A DNA stretch of 64,000 nt from assembly GCA_934746785.1 (NCBI GenBank), contig CAKVFO010000001.1, positions 1 to 64,000 on the forward strand, read 5' to 3'. The translations under genes and the position numbers were made by a program. The notes beneath the pieces are model-generated. The model was given only the letters and a program-made list of their open reading frames with translations. It made no database searches and was not told where the DNA came from. The stretch is from an uncultured Clostridium sp. (lineage in GTDB: Bacteria > Bacillota > Clostridia > Clostridiales > Clostridiaceae). Of this stretch, positions 17,935 to 26,820 are shown piece by piece (positions within the stretch are counted from its first letter, which is position 1; every line of letters begins with the position of its first letter).

Positions 17935-18868
17935 TATAAAGGAATCTAAAGTACTATATAGAAGTGAAAATAACATGGATGATAGCGATATAAATAATGT
18001 AATAGGTGAAGTATTAAATAATAAAAAAGATAAGGGTTTTATAGAAAGTAATGATTATAATTTAGCTTATGTATATAGGGTTATTCCTATAGGAGTAGAA
18101 ATAGCATTGAGAGATAACACTATATATCAAAAGACTATGAGAAAGCTTGTAATTTCTTCGATAGTTATAGGAGCTTTTAGTATATTTTTAGCTTATTTAA
18201 TTTCTTTATATATTGCTAATAAGGCTGTAAAACCAGTTGAAGAGGCTTATAATTCCCAAAAGAGATTTATTGCAGATGCTTCGCATGAATTAAAAACTCC
18301 TTTGGCTGTTGTTAAAACAAATTTAGAGATATTAAAAGCAAATAGATATGAAAGTGTTGAGAGTCAAGAAAAGTGGATTGAATATATTTCATTTCAGACA
18401 GATAGAATGTCGAAACTTGTTAATGATTTGTTGTATTTAGCTAAAGCAGATAATAATGAAGTTTTAGGTGAAAAGTCAGAATTTAATATAAGTGATGTTA
18501 TAATGAATCAATTATTAAGTTTTGAAGCTATAGTTTATGAGAATAGTCTTAGTTTAGATTATGATATTCAAGATGAGATTAAGTTTTTTGGAAATAGAGA
18601 AGGTGTTAATCAAGTTGTAGGAATATTACTTGATAATGCAATTAAGCATTCTTATAAAAATAAAGATATTATTGCGAAGTTGGTTGAGAATAAAGGAGTC
18701 ATTACTTTTTCCGTTACTAATTATGGCGATACAATATCTAAGGAAGATTTGGATAGAATCTTCGATCGTTTTTATAGGATTGATAAATCGAGATCTAGAG
18801 AAAAGGGAGGTCATGGATTAGGGCTATCTATAGCTAAAACAATAGTTGAAAAGGAAGGCGGGAATTAG
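17924..18868 (+). pseudogene. Sensor histidine kinase, truncated at both ends
   Basis: The frame of 314 residues has one membrane segment (LVISSIVIGAFSIFLAYLIS), the HisKA motif DASHELKTPL, an N-box-like LLDNAIKHS, DRIFDRFYRIDKSRS and the G2 motif GGHGLGLSIAKTIV. It lacks the usual N-terminal cytosolic start and first membrane helix, and stops at TAG 18866 right after VEKEGGN, about 20 residues short of the normal end of the ATPase domain. It overlaps the broken regulator by 11 nt. Most likely part of the same decaying two-component system. Confidence 0.75.
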
Positions 18869-18994
18869 GCATTTTATATAGTTTTATGTTTTTATAAGTA
18901 TACATAATAAACAAAAAATAGTTATATAATTAAAAAGTGGGATATACTTTAAAAAATGTGGTATTATGAGAATGTGTGTGAGGTGATATTTTAA

Positions 18995-20980
18995 ATGGTA
19001 AAAAAGGAAGAAAGTCGGAGAATAACAATAAAAAAGAAAATCTTATTTATTACTATGACATTGGTAGTATGTTCAATCTTTCTTTTATCGGCGGTATCAG
19101 TATATGGATTTATTAATAATGCTAAGACAAACTTTACTGAGAAGTCAGACGCAATTAATAATTATATCAATGTATTGATAAACTCTAAATTTGATAGTAT
19201 TGAAAGTACTATAAATAATTATGCATCAAATTTGAGTTTAAATAATTCCATTGAATTAAATAAGCAGCTAGAATCTATAAAAGAAAGTATAACAGAGGTT
19301 ACAAGTGTGTATTATTGTAGTACAGATGATAAGAAAGTAGAGATATACCCATATTCAGATATATCAAATATAGATGTAACCAAAAGAGAGTGGTATATTA
19401 ATGCAAAGGGAGCTAATGGTAAGTTCTGTATAACAGATGTATATTCTGATTCCTTGACAGGAGATTCTATCATAACATTTTCTAAAGCGATTATAGACAA
19501 TGGAAAGTTGAAAGGAATATTAGCAGTAGATTATAATTTAAAACATTTAGCTTCAAGTATATCTAAGATAAGATTTGGAGAACAAGGATCTATTATTTTA
19601 GTAGATAAAAAAGGAACAATAATCACAGGTGAAGAGAAGAGTGCAAATATAGATAAGGGATTTATAGGTGAAGAATTATTTAATAAAGTTAATGAGGGTA
19701 ATTCTGGAGAGATATCTTTAGGTGCAGATGAATATAAGGTGTCATATTACAATGTAGAAGGAATTGATTGGAAAATTATATTAGAAATGTCTCATAGTGA
19801 GTTTAATTATGCAAGGAATAAATTTTTAATAGGTATGATTATCGTAGCAATTATGGCATTAATAGCATCTATTATAGATTCACTATTATTTTCAAGCAAG
19901 ATGACTAAAAAATTGAATGCAATTAATGAAGGTATATTTAGAAGTAGTAAAGGGGATTTTAGTCAGGAAGTTAATATTAAATCAAATGATGAACTAGATG
20001 AAATGGTTAAAAACTTTAATAGTATGCAAAAAAATATATCTAAGTTAATATCTGTGACAGATACTTCAGTAAAGAATGTAGATAAGTCATCTGTAACATT
20101 AGCTGATATGAGTGAGGAAGTATCAAAGGCTATGAGTAATGTTTCTACTACAATTACTGAGATATCAAAGGGAAGTATGGAATCTGCTCAGAGTTTAGAG
20201 ACTTTATTAGCAGGTTTAGATAGTGTATCAAATCAAATTAATAATATTGATAATTTGAGTAATTCTATAGAACATTTAGCTAGTGAAACTAGAGATTTAA
20301 GTAGTAATGGTTTAGGTTTAATTAATACTGTTATGGTTAAATCAAATGACACAAAGAGGAGCACTTTACAAGTAAGTGAAGTTGTTTTAAAGGTTAGAGA
20401 AAGTGTTGAAAATATAGCTATTTTAAATGAAACTATATCTAATATAACTGAACAAACAAATTTATTGGCTTTAAATGCTGCTATAGAAGCTGCTAGAGCA
20501 GGGGAATCTGGAAAGGGCTTTGCCGTTGTAGCAGAAGAAATAAGAGAACTTGCAGAACAGACATCAGTATCTGCAAAGAATATTGATGAGGTTATTAAAA
20601 ATATTGTTAGTACTGTTAATGTTGCTGTTGATAATGTTGAAAAAACTAATGGAATTGTGGAAACTCAACAAGAAGTTGTTCAAGATGCTAAGGTTATTTT
20701 TGACAATATAAGTAATCAGATTAATATACTTACAGATAATTTGAAGGAGATAACTAATAACATAAGAATTGTTAATAAGAATAAGAATGATATTGTTAAT
20801 GAGGCTGAAACTATTTCTTCAATTGTAGAAGAAACAGCAGCAGGTACTCAGGAAGTTAATGCAACTGCTGAGGAAGTTACAGCTTCTACAGAAGAGGTTG
20901 TAAGCCATGCTGATAGGCTTAAACAGTTAAGTGGTATTTTAAATAAAGAAATAGATAAGTTTAAATTGAAAGAAGTTTAA
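18995..20980 (+). CDS. Methyl-accepting chemotaxis protein
   Basis: 661 residues. Membrane helix near 15-38, a periplasm-equivalent (extracellular) dCache-type sensor domain to about 275 containing [21 protein letters not shown], a second helix near 278-298, a HAMP linker, and a long cytoplasmic signalling helix hairpin with the conserved tip [20 protein letters not shown]. Cache domains usually bind small metabolites such as amino acids or organic acids. GAGGTGAT precedes ATG 18995. It is monocistronic and ends at a strong terminator. Confidence 0.92.
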   Translation: MVKKEESRRITIKKKILFITMTLVVCSIFLLSAVSVYGFINNAKTNFTEKSDAINNYINVLINSKFDSIESTINNYASNLSLNNSIELNKQLESIKESITEVTSVYYCSTDDKKVEIYPYSDISNIDVTKREWYINAKGANGKFCITDVYSDSLTGDSIITFSKAIIDNGKLKGILAVDYNLKHLASSISKIRFGEQGSIILVDKKGTIITGEEKSANIDKGFIGEELFNKVNEGNSGEISLGADEYKVSYYNVEGIDWKIILEMSHSEFNYARNKFLIGMIIVAIMALIASIIDSLLFSSKMTKKLNAINEGIFRSSKGDFSQEVNIKSNDELDEMVKNFNSMQKNISKLISVTDTSVKNVDKSSVTLADMSEEVSKAMSNVSTTITEISKGSMESAQSLETLLAGLDSVSNQINNIDNLSNSIEHLASETRDLSSNGLGLINTVMVKSNDTKRSTLQVSEVVLKVRESVENIAILNETISNITEQTNLLALNAAIEAARAGESGKGFAVVAEEIRELAEQTSVSAKNIDEVIKNIVSTVNVAVDNVEKTNGIVETQQEVVQDAKVIFDNISNQINILTDNLKEITNNIRIVNKNKNDIVNEAETISSIVEETAAGTQEVNATAEEVTASTEEVVSHADRLKQLSGILNKEIDKFKLKEV

Positions 20981-20988
20981 TACTTTGC

Positions 20989-21026
20989 AAAAATCAGGTT
21001 GATTTAAATGAACCTGATTTTTTTTT
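20989..21026 (+). terminator. Terminator after the chemoreceptor gene
   Basis: AAATCAGGTT (20991-21000) pairs with AACCTGATTT (21011-21020) around a 10-nt loop, followed by a T-run to 21026. Confidence 0.9.
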
Positions 21027-21029
21027 AAT

Positions 21030-21072
21030 ATATAGAAAGTTATTTTGTTTTTAGAATCTTTTAACAAAGCTA
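21030..21072 (+). repeat. Possible decayed partial copy of the structured repeat
   Basis: The block TATAGAAAGTTATTTTG then TTTTTAGAATCTTTTAAC resembles the 5' half of the repeats at 38664 and 53302 (TATAGGAAATTATTTTAC then TTTTAGAACCTTTTGAC) at roughly 34 of 41 positions by eye. The GC-rich hairpin half is absent. AT-rich chance similarity cannot be excluded. Confidence 0.3.
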
Positions 21073-21089
21073 ATTTGTTTTTGTATCTA

Positions 21090-21109
21090 ATTAATAAAAA
21101 ATTAATAAA
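21090..21109 (+). promoter_or_regulatory. Direct repeat operator upstream of VanR-like regulator 1
   Basis: ATTAATAAA at 21090-21098 is repeated exactly at 21101-21109, 11 nt apart. A TATAAT at 21144-21149 lies downstream, ahead of the regulator start at 21182. Tandem half-sites one turn apart fit binding by an OmpR-class dimer; the AT-rich sequence lowers confidence. Confidence 0.45.
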
Positions 21110-21181
21110 GGAAAGGGCATTTTATGCTTTAATAAGTTTAGGCTATAATAATTTTATAAAACCTTAAGGGGGTAAATTAAT

Positions 21182-21865
21182 ATGTATAATGTTTTAGTGG
21201 TTGATGATGAAAAAGAAATCAGAGATGCCATAGAGATATATTTACGAGGAGAAAACATAAATGTGATTAAAGCAGAGGATGGTCTTGAAGCTTTAGATAT
21301 ATTAGGCAGTAAACAAGTGCACTTAATTATATTAGATATTATGATGCCTAAACTTGATGGAATAAAAACTTGCATGAAAATAAGAGAAGATAATAATATT
21401 CCTATAATCATGCTATCTGCTAAAGGAGAAGACTCAGATAAGATTTTGGGACTTAATGTAGGTGCAGATGATTATATAGCAAAACCTTTTAATCATTTAG
21501 AACTTGTAGCAAGAGTAAAATCTCAGCTTAGAAGATATGAAAAGCCTTTAAATGTTGAAGATAAGGGTGTTGTTAAAGTAAGAGATTTAGAAATAGATAC
21601 TCTTGCTAAAAAGATAACTGTAAGAGGTGAAGAAGTTAGGGTTACAGCTACTGAGTATAAGATTCTTTATTTACTTGCTTCTAACTTAGGACGTATTTTT
21701 TCTATAAAAGAAATATATGAAAAGGTGTGGGAAGAACCTTTCTATAAGAGTGAAAATACAGTAACAGTTCATATTAGACGAATAAGAGAAAAAATTGAAC
21801 TAAATACTAAAGAGCCAGAATACATTAAGGTGGTGTGGGGTATTGGATATAAGATTGAGAAGTAA
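21182..21865 (+). CDS. Response regulator, OmpR/VanR-like (system 1)
   Basis: 227 residues. Receiver domain with acidic pair VVDDE, phospho-acceptor Asp52 in LIILDIMMPKLDG, Thr/Ser in IIMLSAKGE and Lys in DDYIAKPF; winged-helix DNA-binding domain from about 130 with EYKILYLLASN and VTVHIRRIREKI, ending VVWGIGYKIEK. GGGGG precedes ATG 21182. The downstream kinase starts inside its last codons. VanR-type pairs often respond to cell-wall stress, but the signal here is unknown. A perfect direct repeat upstream suggests autoregulation. Confidence 0.92.
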   Translation: MYNVLVVDDEKEIRDAIEIYLRGENINVIKAEDGLEALDILGSKQVHLIILDIMMPKLDGIKTCMKIREDNNIPIIMLSAKGEDSDKILGLNVGADDYIAKPFNHLELVARVKSQLRRYEKPLNVEDKGVVKVRDLEIDTLAKKITVRGEEVRVTATEYKILYLLASNLGRIFSIKEIYEKVWEEPFYKSENTVTVHIRRIREKIELNTKEPEYIKVVWGIGYKIEK

Positions 21866-23660
21866 GATTAGGAATTATCTTACCAACGTCTGGCTTATTG
21901 AAATAATAATATTAGCATTTATAGTTGGATATTTTGGAGTCGAAATTATTAAAAGTGTATCGTCAAATTCGTATTCTAGAGTTATTTCAGCAGTGGAAGC
22001 TACATTAAATCCTAAAGATTATTATGAGGATTCTTTAGTAAATGATTCATATAATCTTATGAAGATGATTTATACAGAGACTAATTCACTTCAAATTTTA
22101 GAGTATGGTGATGATAATGTAAGAACTATATTCAAAAAGAATTTTTTATATAAAACTTATGAAAAACAAGGTTATTCGGTGAAGAATAACATTTTCTTTC
22201 TAATTAGAAATAGGGAGACTAATGATGTTTTTACCAATGATCCTAATCAGTATTTTCAGTTAAATAATGTGGAGTATTCTAAAGAGGATATATTATCTTA
22301 TTTCAATGAAAAGTATAATGGGAAAGAATTATATGTTTATTATGATAATAACGTAAGTTTTAATACACTTATTTCTAAGGAAGAGGTGGTTGCTGATAAA
22401 GATATAATTTCAAATTATGAAGAATATTATTATACATCTTTAGATAACTATGAGAATCCTTTAGATAGAAAAATATTAAAGTTTTTAGTAATTCTAGTAT
22501 TAATTGCAGCTTTGTTTGTAACTAAGTTAATTATATTTTTTACTAAAAGAGAAAAAGGAAAGTCAATAAAGGGGAACTTCATTGTAAGTATAGTTTACAT
22601 ATTAAAATATGGATTTTCTTATAAACAGACTAGAAGAACTCTTATTGTAACAATTATATGTTCTGTTTTATTTTTTATTGTGTATTTATATTTATTAGCA
22701 ATTGGAGGATATGAGAGTAATCTATTAGTAACTTTCTTTAGATTATATCCTTTTAAAGGCAGTATTTTGTTAATGACTTTGCCTACTATAGGAATTATGT
22801 ATTCTATTAAGAAAACTATTGAAATATCTAGAGTTAATGATAGCCTTGAAAAGATTAATAATGGAAATCTTGATTATCATATTGTTGAACAGGGAGGCCC
22901 TGAAATATTAGAACTTATAAATAATATTAATATGATACAAAGAGGATATGAAATTGCTGTTGAGGATACTCTTAAAAATGAGAAGATTAAAACAGAACTT
23001 ATATCTAATGTTTCTCATGACTTAAGAACTCCATTAACTTCAATAATTAATTATGTTAATATATTAAAATCTCCAGATTTAACTGATGAGGAGAGAAATG
23101 ATTATTTAAAGATTGTTGAACAAAAATCTAAGAAGCTAAAGGTGCTAATAGATGATTTGTTTGAAATGTCTAAGATTAATAGTGGTAAGATTGAGTTAGT
23201 TAAGGATAGAATTGATATTTTAGCATTGATTCATCAAGTTGTAGGTGAGTATGTTTATCTTTATGAAGATAAGAATATAGAGTTTAAAGTAGAGAGTGAT
23301 TCAGAAGAAATATATATGAACTTAGATGGGAAGATGATGTCTAGAGTTATTGAAAATATAGTTATTAATGCTCTTAAGTATTCTCTTGAAAATACTAGAG
23401 TTTATATAGAAGTTATAGAAGATGACAATAGTGTAGAAATATCATGTAAGAACATTGCAAATTATGAGATGAATTTTGATAATACAGAAATCTTTGAGAG
23501 ATTTGCAAGAGGGGATAAGTCAAGAAATTCTAAGGTTGAAGGATCGGGGCTTGGCCTTGCAATTACTAAGAGTATTATTGAACTTCATGGTGGAAGTATT
23601 AATATATTAAGAGAAGGAGATATGTTTAAGATATTTATTCATATTCCAAAGGAAGATTAA
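21843..23660 (+). CDS. Sensor histidine kinase (system 1)
   Basis: About 605 residues. Membrane segments near 17-36, 211-233, 266-288 and 306-322: one helix plus a large extracytoplasmic region, then a three-helix cluster not seen in classic two-helix kinases. Phospho-acceptor His near 392 in SNVSHDLRTPL, N-box NIVINALKYS and GSGLGLAITKSI follow. No ATG is available at the start: TTG 21843 lies inside the regulator's last codons (alternative TTG 21855), so translation is coupled. The same arrangement occurs in system 2. The last codons end just before a terminator. Confidence 0.9.
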   Translation: MDIRLRSKIRNYLTNVWLIEIIILAFIVGYFGVEIIKSVSSNSYSRVISAVEATLNPKDYYEDSLVNDSYNLMKMIYTETNSLQILEYGDDNVRTIFKKNFLYKTYEKQGYSVKNNIFFLIRNRETNDVFTNDPNQYFQLNNVEYSKEDILSYFNEKYNGKELYVYYDNNVSFNTLISKEEVVADKDIISNYEEYYYTSLDNYENPLDRKILKFLVILVLIAALFVTKLIIFFTKREKGKSIKGNFIVSIVYILKYGFSYKQTRRTLIVTIICSVLFFIVYLYLLAIGGYESNLLVTFFRLYPFKGSILLMTLPTIGIMYSIKKTIEISRVNDSLEKINNGNLDYHIVEQGGPEILELINNINMIQRGYEIAVEDTLKNEKIKTELISNVSHDLRTPLTSIINYVNILKSPDLTDEERNDYLKIVEQKSKKLKVLIDDLFEMSKINSGKIELVKDRIDILALIHQVVGEYVYLYEDKNIEFKVESDSEEIYMNLDGKMMSRVIENIVINALKYSLENTRVYIEVIEDDNSVEISCKNIANYEMNFDNTEIFERFARGDKSRNSKVEGSGLGLAITKSIIELHGGSINILREGDMFKIFIHIPKED

Positions 23661-23667
23661 TTTAAGT

Positions 23668-23709
23668 AAGCTGTGTATAGTTTTTTTGCTGTATGCAGCT
23701 TATTTTTTT
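23668..23709 (+). terminator. Terminator after kinase 1
   Basis: AAGCTGTGTAT pairs (with G-U pairs) with GTATGCAGCTT, followed by a T-run at 23703-23709, immediately before the direct repeat of system 2. Confidence 0.7.
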
Positions 23710-23728
23710 CTTTCGAAATTCTTTCGAA
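23708..23728 (+). promoter_or_regulatory. Direct repeat operator upstream of VanR-like regulator 2
   Basis: TTCTTTCGAA at 23708-23717 is repeated exactly at 23719-23728, 11 nt start to start. It is the clearest of the three regulator-associated repeats because it includes TCGA rather than only A and T. It overlaps the T-run of the preceding terminator. GTTAAAAT and GATAAC further down are weak promoter-like words. Confidence 0.6.
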
Positions 23729-23836
23729 TTTTATACAAGAATTTATAATTTTTCTCAGATATACTAAATTTATAGGGTTTATTAATATCTATGTTAAAAT
23801 TAAGTGATAACAAGGGGGAAGGAATGAGAGTTTAAA

Positions 23837-24535
23837 GTGAAGCAATACAATGTTTTAGTAGTAGATGATGATAAGGAAATTACAGAAGCTATAGAAATTT
23901 ACTTAACAAATGAAGGATATAATGTATTTAAAGCTAATGATGGAATTGAGGCTCTTGAAATTATAAAGAATAATGAAGTTCATTTAGTTCTTCTTGATAT
24001 AATGATGCCTAAGATGGATGGAACAAGAGTTACGGTTAAGATAAGAGAAGAATTAGAAATACCTATAATAATGCTTTCTGCAAGGTCTGAAGATACTGAT
24101 AAAGTTATGGGATTAAATTTAGGGGCAGATGACTATATAACAAAGCCTTTTAATCCATTAGAACTTATAGCAAGGGTTAATTCTCAGATAAGAAGGTATA
24201 CTAGATTTTCTAATTTTAAGAAGAAGGAAGATGAAATTGTTATTGGCACTTTAGTGTTAGATAAAGCTGCTAAAAAAGTATCTGTTGATGGGGAAGAGGT
24301 TAAGCTTACTCCAATAGAACTTAAGATACTTACTCTTTTTATGGAGAATGAAGGCAGGGTTTTTTCTATTGAGGAAATTTATGAAAGAGTATGGAATGAG
24401 CCAGCTTATAATGTTGATACTGTAGCGGTTCATGTGAGACACATAAGAGAAAAGATAGAGATAAATCCTAAGGAACCAAGATATTTGAAGGTGGTGTGGG
24501 GAATTGGATATAAAGTTGAAGGGGAAAAAAAGTAA
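23837..24535 (+). CDS. Response regulator, OmpR/VanR-like (system 2)
   Basis: 232 residues, close paralogue of the regulator at 21182. Acidic pair VVDDDKE, Asp54 in LVLLDIMMPKMDG, IIMLSARSE, DDYITKPFNPLEL, and winged-helix domain ending VVWGIGYKVEGEKK. Start is GTG 23837; an upstream GGGGGAAGGAATGAGAG stretch provides the ribosome-binding site. Kinase 2 starts 32 nt before its end. The similarity to system 1 in sequence and layout suggests tandem duplication followed by divergence of sensor domains. Confidence 0.92.
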   Translation: MKQYNVLVVDDDKEITEAIEIYLTNEGYNVFKANDGIEALEIIKNNEVHLVLLDIMMPKMDGTRVTVKIREELEIPIIMLSARSEDTDKVMGLNLGADDYITKPFNPLELIARVNSQIRRYTRFSNFKKKEDEIVIGTLVLDKAAKKVSVDGEEVKLTPIELKILTLFMENEGRVFSIEEIYERVWNEPAYNVDTVAVHVRHIREKIEINPKEPRYLKVVWGIGYKVEGEKK

Positions 24536-26561
24536 ATTAAGTTTAATAGTATTTTTGCTATCAGCATGTATAGCACTTGCTATTTGTTCTTGGATAACAC
24601 TAAGGACTGCACAAATAGACATTGAAAGAAGTGCAGTTAATATGGATGAGTATTTTGAAAGTGTATATCAAGATGTTAACAATTTAATGGTATATACAGA
24701 TGGATTTAATGGGGGATTAAGAAAAGATTCTATAGATTATGAAGTTAATAGATTAAAAAATGATGGTGGAATATATGATGGAGAAAAACGAAAAGAAGTT
24801 AGTGATAAAGAATTAGAGCAATATGTAATTAATAACTTTAATAGTTATGTACATGATGTATTAGTTAATATAAATCTTCGAAAAAATATTGAATTTTATT
24901 TTGATATAGATGAAGGAAGAAATTCATTTACTAATGTGGATGGTATATCAAAAGATGACTTTGAAAAAGATACTTTAGATAATTATAAAAAGTATATTAT
25001 TATAAGGGCTGATGGAAAGCTTGAAACATCAGAAGGAATGAAGCAATTAGCTGATCATTTAGAATACTCCTTTGATAAAAATTATAACGGTGATGTAATT
25101 CTAAGATTAGCACAGCCTTTGAAAGAAGGGGATTTAGTATATGAAAGAATAATGCTTGATAAAAAGAATGTTTCTATGAAATATACTTCAATAGTAATAT
25201 TTATATTTAGCTGTATAGGAATTTTATATTCTGCTATTAAGTTAAAGAAAAATAACCTTAAGTTTGATACAGAAAGAGGGCTTTTAAAGTTATTAGGAAA
25301 AATAGATATAGAAGCAAAATTATTAGCATTGGGTTTATCATATATCTATAAGATGAAGATAAAAAGAGGTGGTATAGAATATTCAATGTTCGAGAATTTA
25401 ATATCAGTTATTGTTCTATTGCTTATTATATTTTTTGTGGTATTGGATTTTTATAGAATAAAATCAGTGTATAGTGGTTTTAAGTTAAGAACTATTATTT
25501 CAAGAGAGTCATTAATTAACAAGTTAAGAGTAATATTGGTGAGAGCTGGAATGGTTTTAAATCTATTATTTATACTAGCAAATATAACTGTATGGTATGT
25601 GTCATTATTTATCTTTGTAGTATTGGCAAGAGATTTGAGTTGGGGGCTTTGTTATTCTCCAGCTGATGCGATATTTGCAACATTTGCTACTATGTTATTT
25701 GATGAAGTAATAATAAGAAAGTTAAATCCAATAAATGATATAGTTAAGGGAATTAAAGAAATTTCTAAAGGAAATTATAATTTTAATGTTGATATAAAGG
25801 GCGCTAAGATTTTTAGGGACGTAGCAAAAGACTTAGATAATATACAAAGTGGACTAAAGGAATCAGTTGACAAAGCTGTTAAGAGTGAAAGAATGAAATC
25901 AGAACTTATAACTAATGTTTCTCATGATTTAAAGACTCCTTTAACATCAATAATTAACTATGTTGATTTACTTAATCAAAAAAATATTACAGAAGAGCAG
26001 AGAAAGAAATATTTAGGTATTTTAAAGGACAAATCTAATAGATTAAAAGCTTTAATTGAGGATTTATTTGAAGTATCAAAAGCTTCATCAGGTAGTATGA
26101 AACTTGATATGCAGGACTTAGATCCAGTTGCTTTATTAAGACAGACCTTAGGAGAGTTTGAAGATAAAATAGAAAGTTCTAATTTAAAGATTATAAAGAA
26201 GTTTCCAGAAGAAAAACTTGTGATTTATGCTGATGGAAGAAAGACTTTTAGAGTATTTCAAAATCTTTTATCTAATATATTTAAATATTCAATGGAAAGA
26301 TCGAGAGTTTATATTGAAGTAAGTGATGCAGAGCAGTATGTTGAGGTAGTATTTAAAAATACTTCAAAAGAAGAGCTAGACTTTACAGAAGAAGAGATTC
26401 TTCAAAGATTTAAAAGGGGAGATATATCAAGAACTACGGAAGGATCAGGGCTTGGACTAGCTATAGCAAAGAGTCTTACGGAAGTTCAACAAGGTATATT
26501 TAATCTTAAGCTTGATGGAGATCTATTTAAAGTTACAGTTAAATTGAATAAAGTAAAATAA
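24504..26561 (+). CDS. Sensor histidine kinase (system 2)
   Basis: About 685 residues. Membrane helix near 12-32, a large extracytoplasmic region to about 225, then helices near 229-246, 298-316, 346-375 and 383-400, a HAMP-like linker, His474 in TNVSHDLKTPL, and GSGLGLAIAKSL in the ATPase domain. The cluster of extra helices resembles kinase 1. It starts at TTG 24504 (or TTG 24516) inside the regulator gene with no ATG nearby, so it is translationally coupled. A long perfect terminator follows. Confidence 0.9.
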   Translation: MDIKLKGKKSKLSLIVFLLSACIALAICSWITLRTAQIDIERSAVNMDEYFESVYQDVNNLMVYTDGFNGGLRKDSIDYEVNRLKNDGGIYDGEKRKEVSDKELEQYVINNFNSYVHDVLVNINLRKNIEFYFDIDEGRNSFTNVDGISKDDFEKDTLDNYKKYIIIRADGKLETSEGMKQLADHLEYSFDKNYNGDVILRLAQPLKEGDLVYERIMLDKKNVSMKYTSIVIFIFSCIGILYSAIKLKKNNLKFDTERGLLKLLGKIDIEAKLLALGLSYIYKMKIKRGGIEYSMFENLISVIVLLLIIFFVVLDFYRIKSVYSGFKLRTIISRESLINKLRVILVRAGMVLNLLFILANITVWYVSLFIFVVLARDLSWGLCYSPADAIFATFATMLFDEVIIRKLNPINDIVKGIKEISKGNYNFNVDIKGAKIFRDVAKDLDNIQSGLKESVDKAVKSERMKSELITNVSHDLKTPLTSIINYVDLLNQKNITEEQRKKYLGILKDKSNRLKALIEDLFEVSKASSGSMKLDMQDLDPVALLRQTLGEFEDKIESSNLKIIKKFPEEKLVIYADGRKTFRVFQNLLSNIFKYSMERSRVYIEVSDAEQYVEVVFKNTSKEELDFTEEEILQRFKRGDISRTTEGSGLGLAIAKSLTEVQQGIFNLKLDGDLFKVTVKLNKVK

Positions 26562-26565
26562 ATTT

Positions 26566-26616
26566 AAGCTATACAAAAGTAGGGTATAAGATTACTTTTG
26601 TATAGCTTTTCTTTTT
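26566..26616 (+). terminator. Terminator after kinase 2
   Basis: AAGCTATACAAAAGTA (26566-26581) is exactly complementary to TACTTTTGTATAGCTT (26593-26608), an uninterrupted 16-bp stem, followed by T-rich sequence. Confidence 0.92.
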
Positions 26617-26752
26617 GAAAAGGAAATATTTATTAACAATTATTATCCATATAGATAAAAAGAGAAAAAGGAAGAATACTAATAGTAGTTTAATTTATTT
26701 AATTTTAAATAGAAATTATAGATTTTACATATATAATCCATCCAAATATAAT

Positions 26753-26766
26753 TACTATATATTGTA
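26753..26766 (+). promoter_or_regulatory. Candidate NrdR-box-like site upstream of nrdA
   Basis: TACTATATATTGTA resembles the core of NrdR boxes (ACACTATATATTGTGT-type). A weaker TACATATATAATCC lies 27 nt upstream; NrdR sites usually occur in pairs. The region is very AT-rich, so chance is a real alternative. Confidence 0.3.
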
Positions 26767-26820
26767 CGATTGTGCGGATGAGTAAAGTGTGTATACAAGA
26801 TGTTGTGGAGGGAAAAGGAA

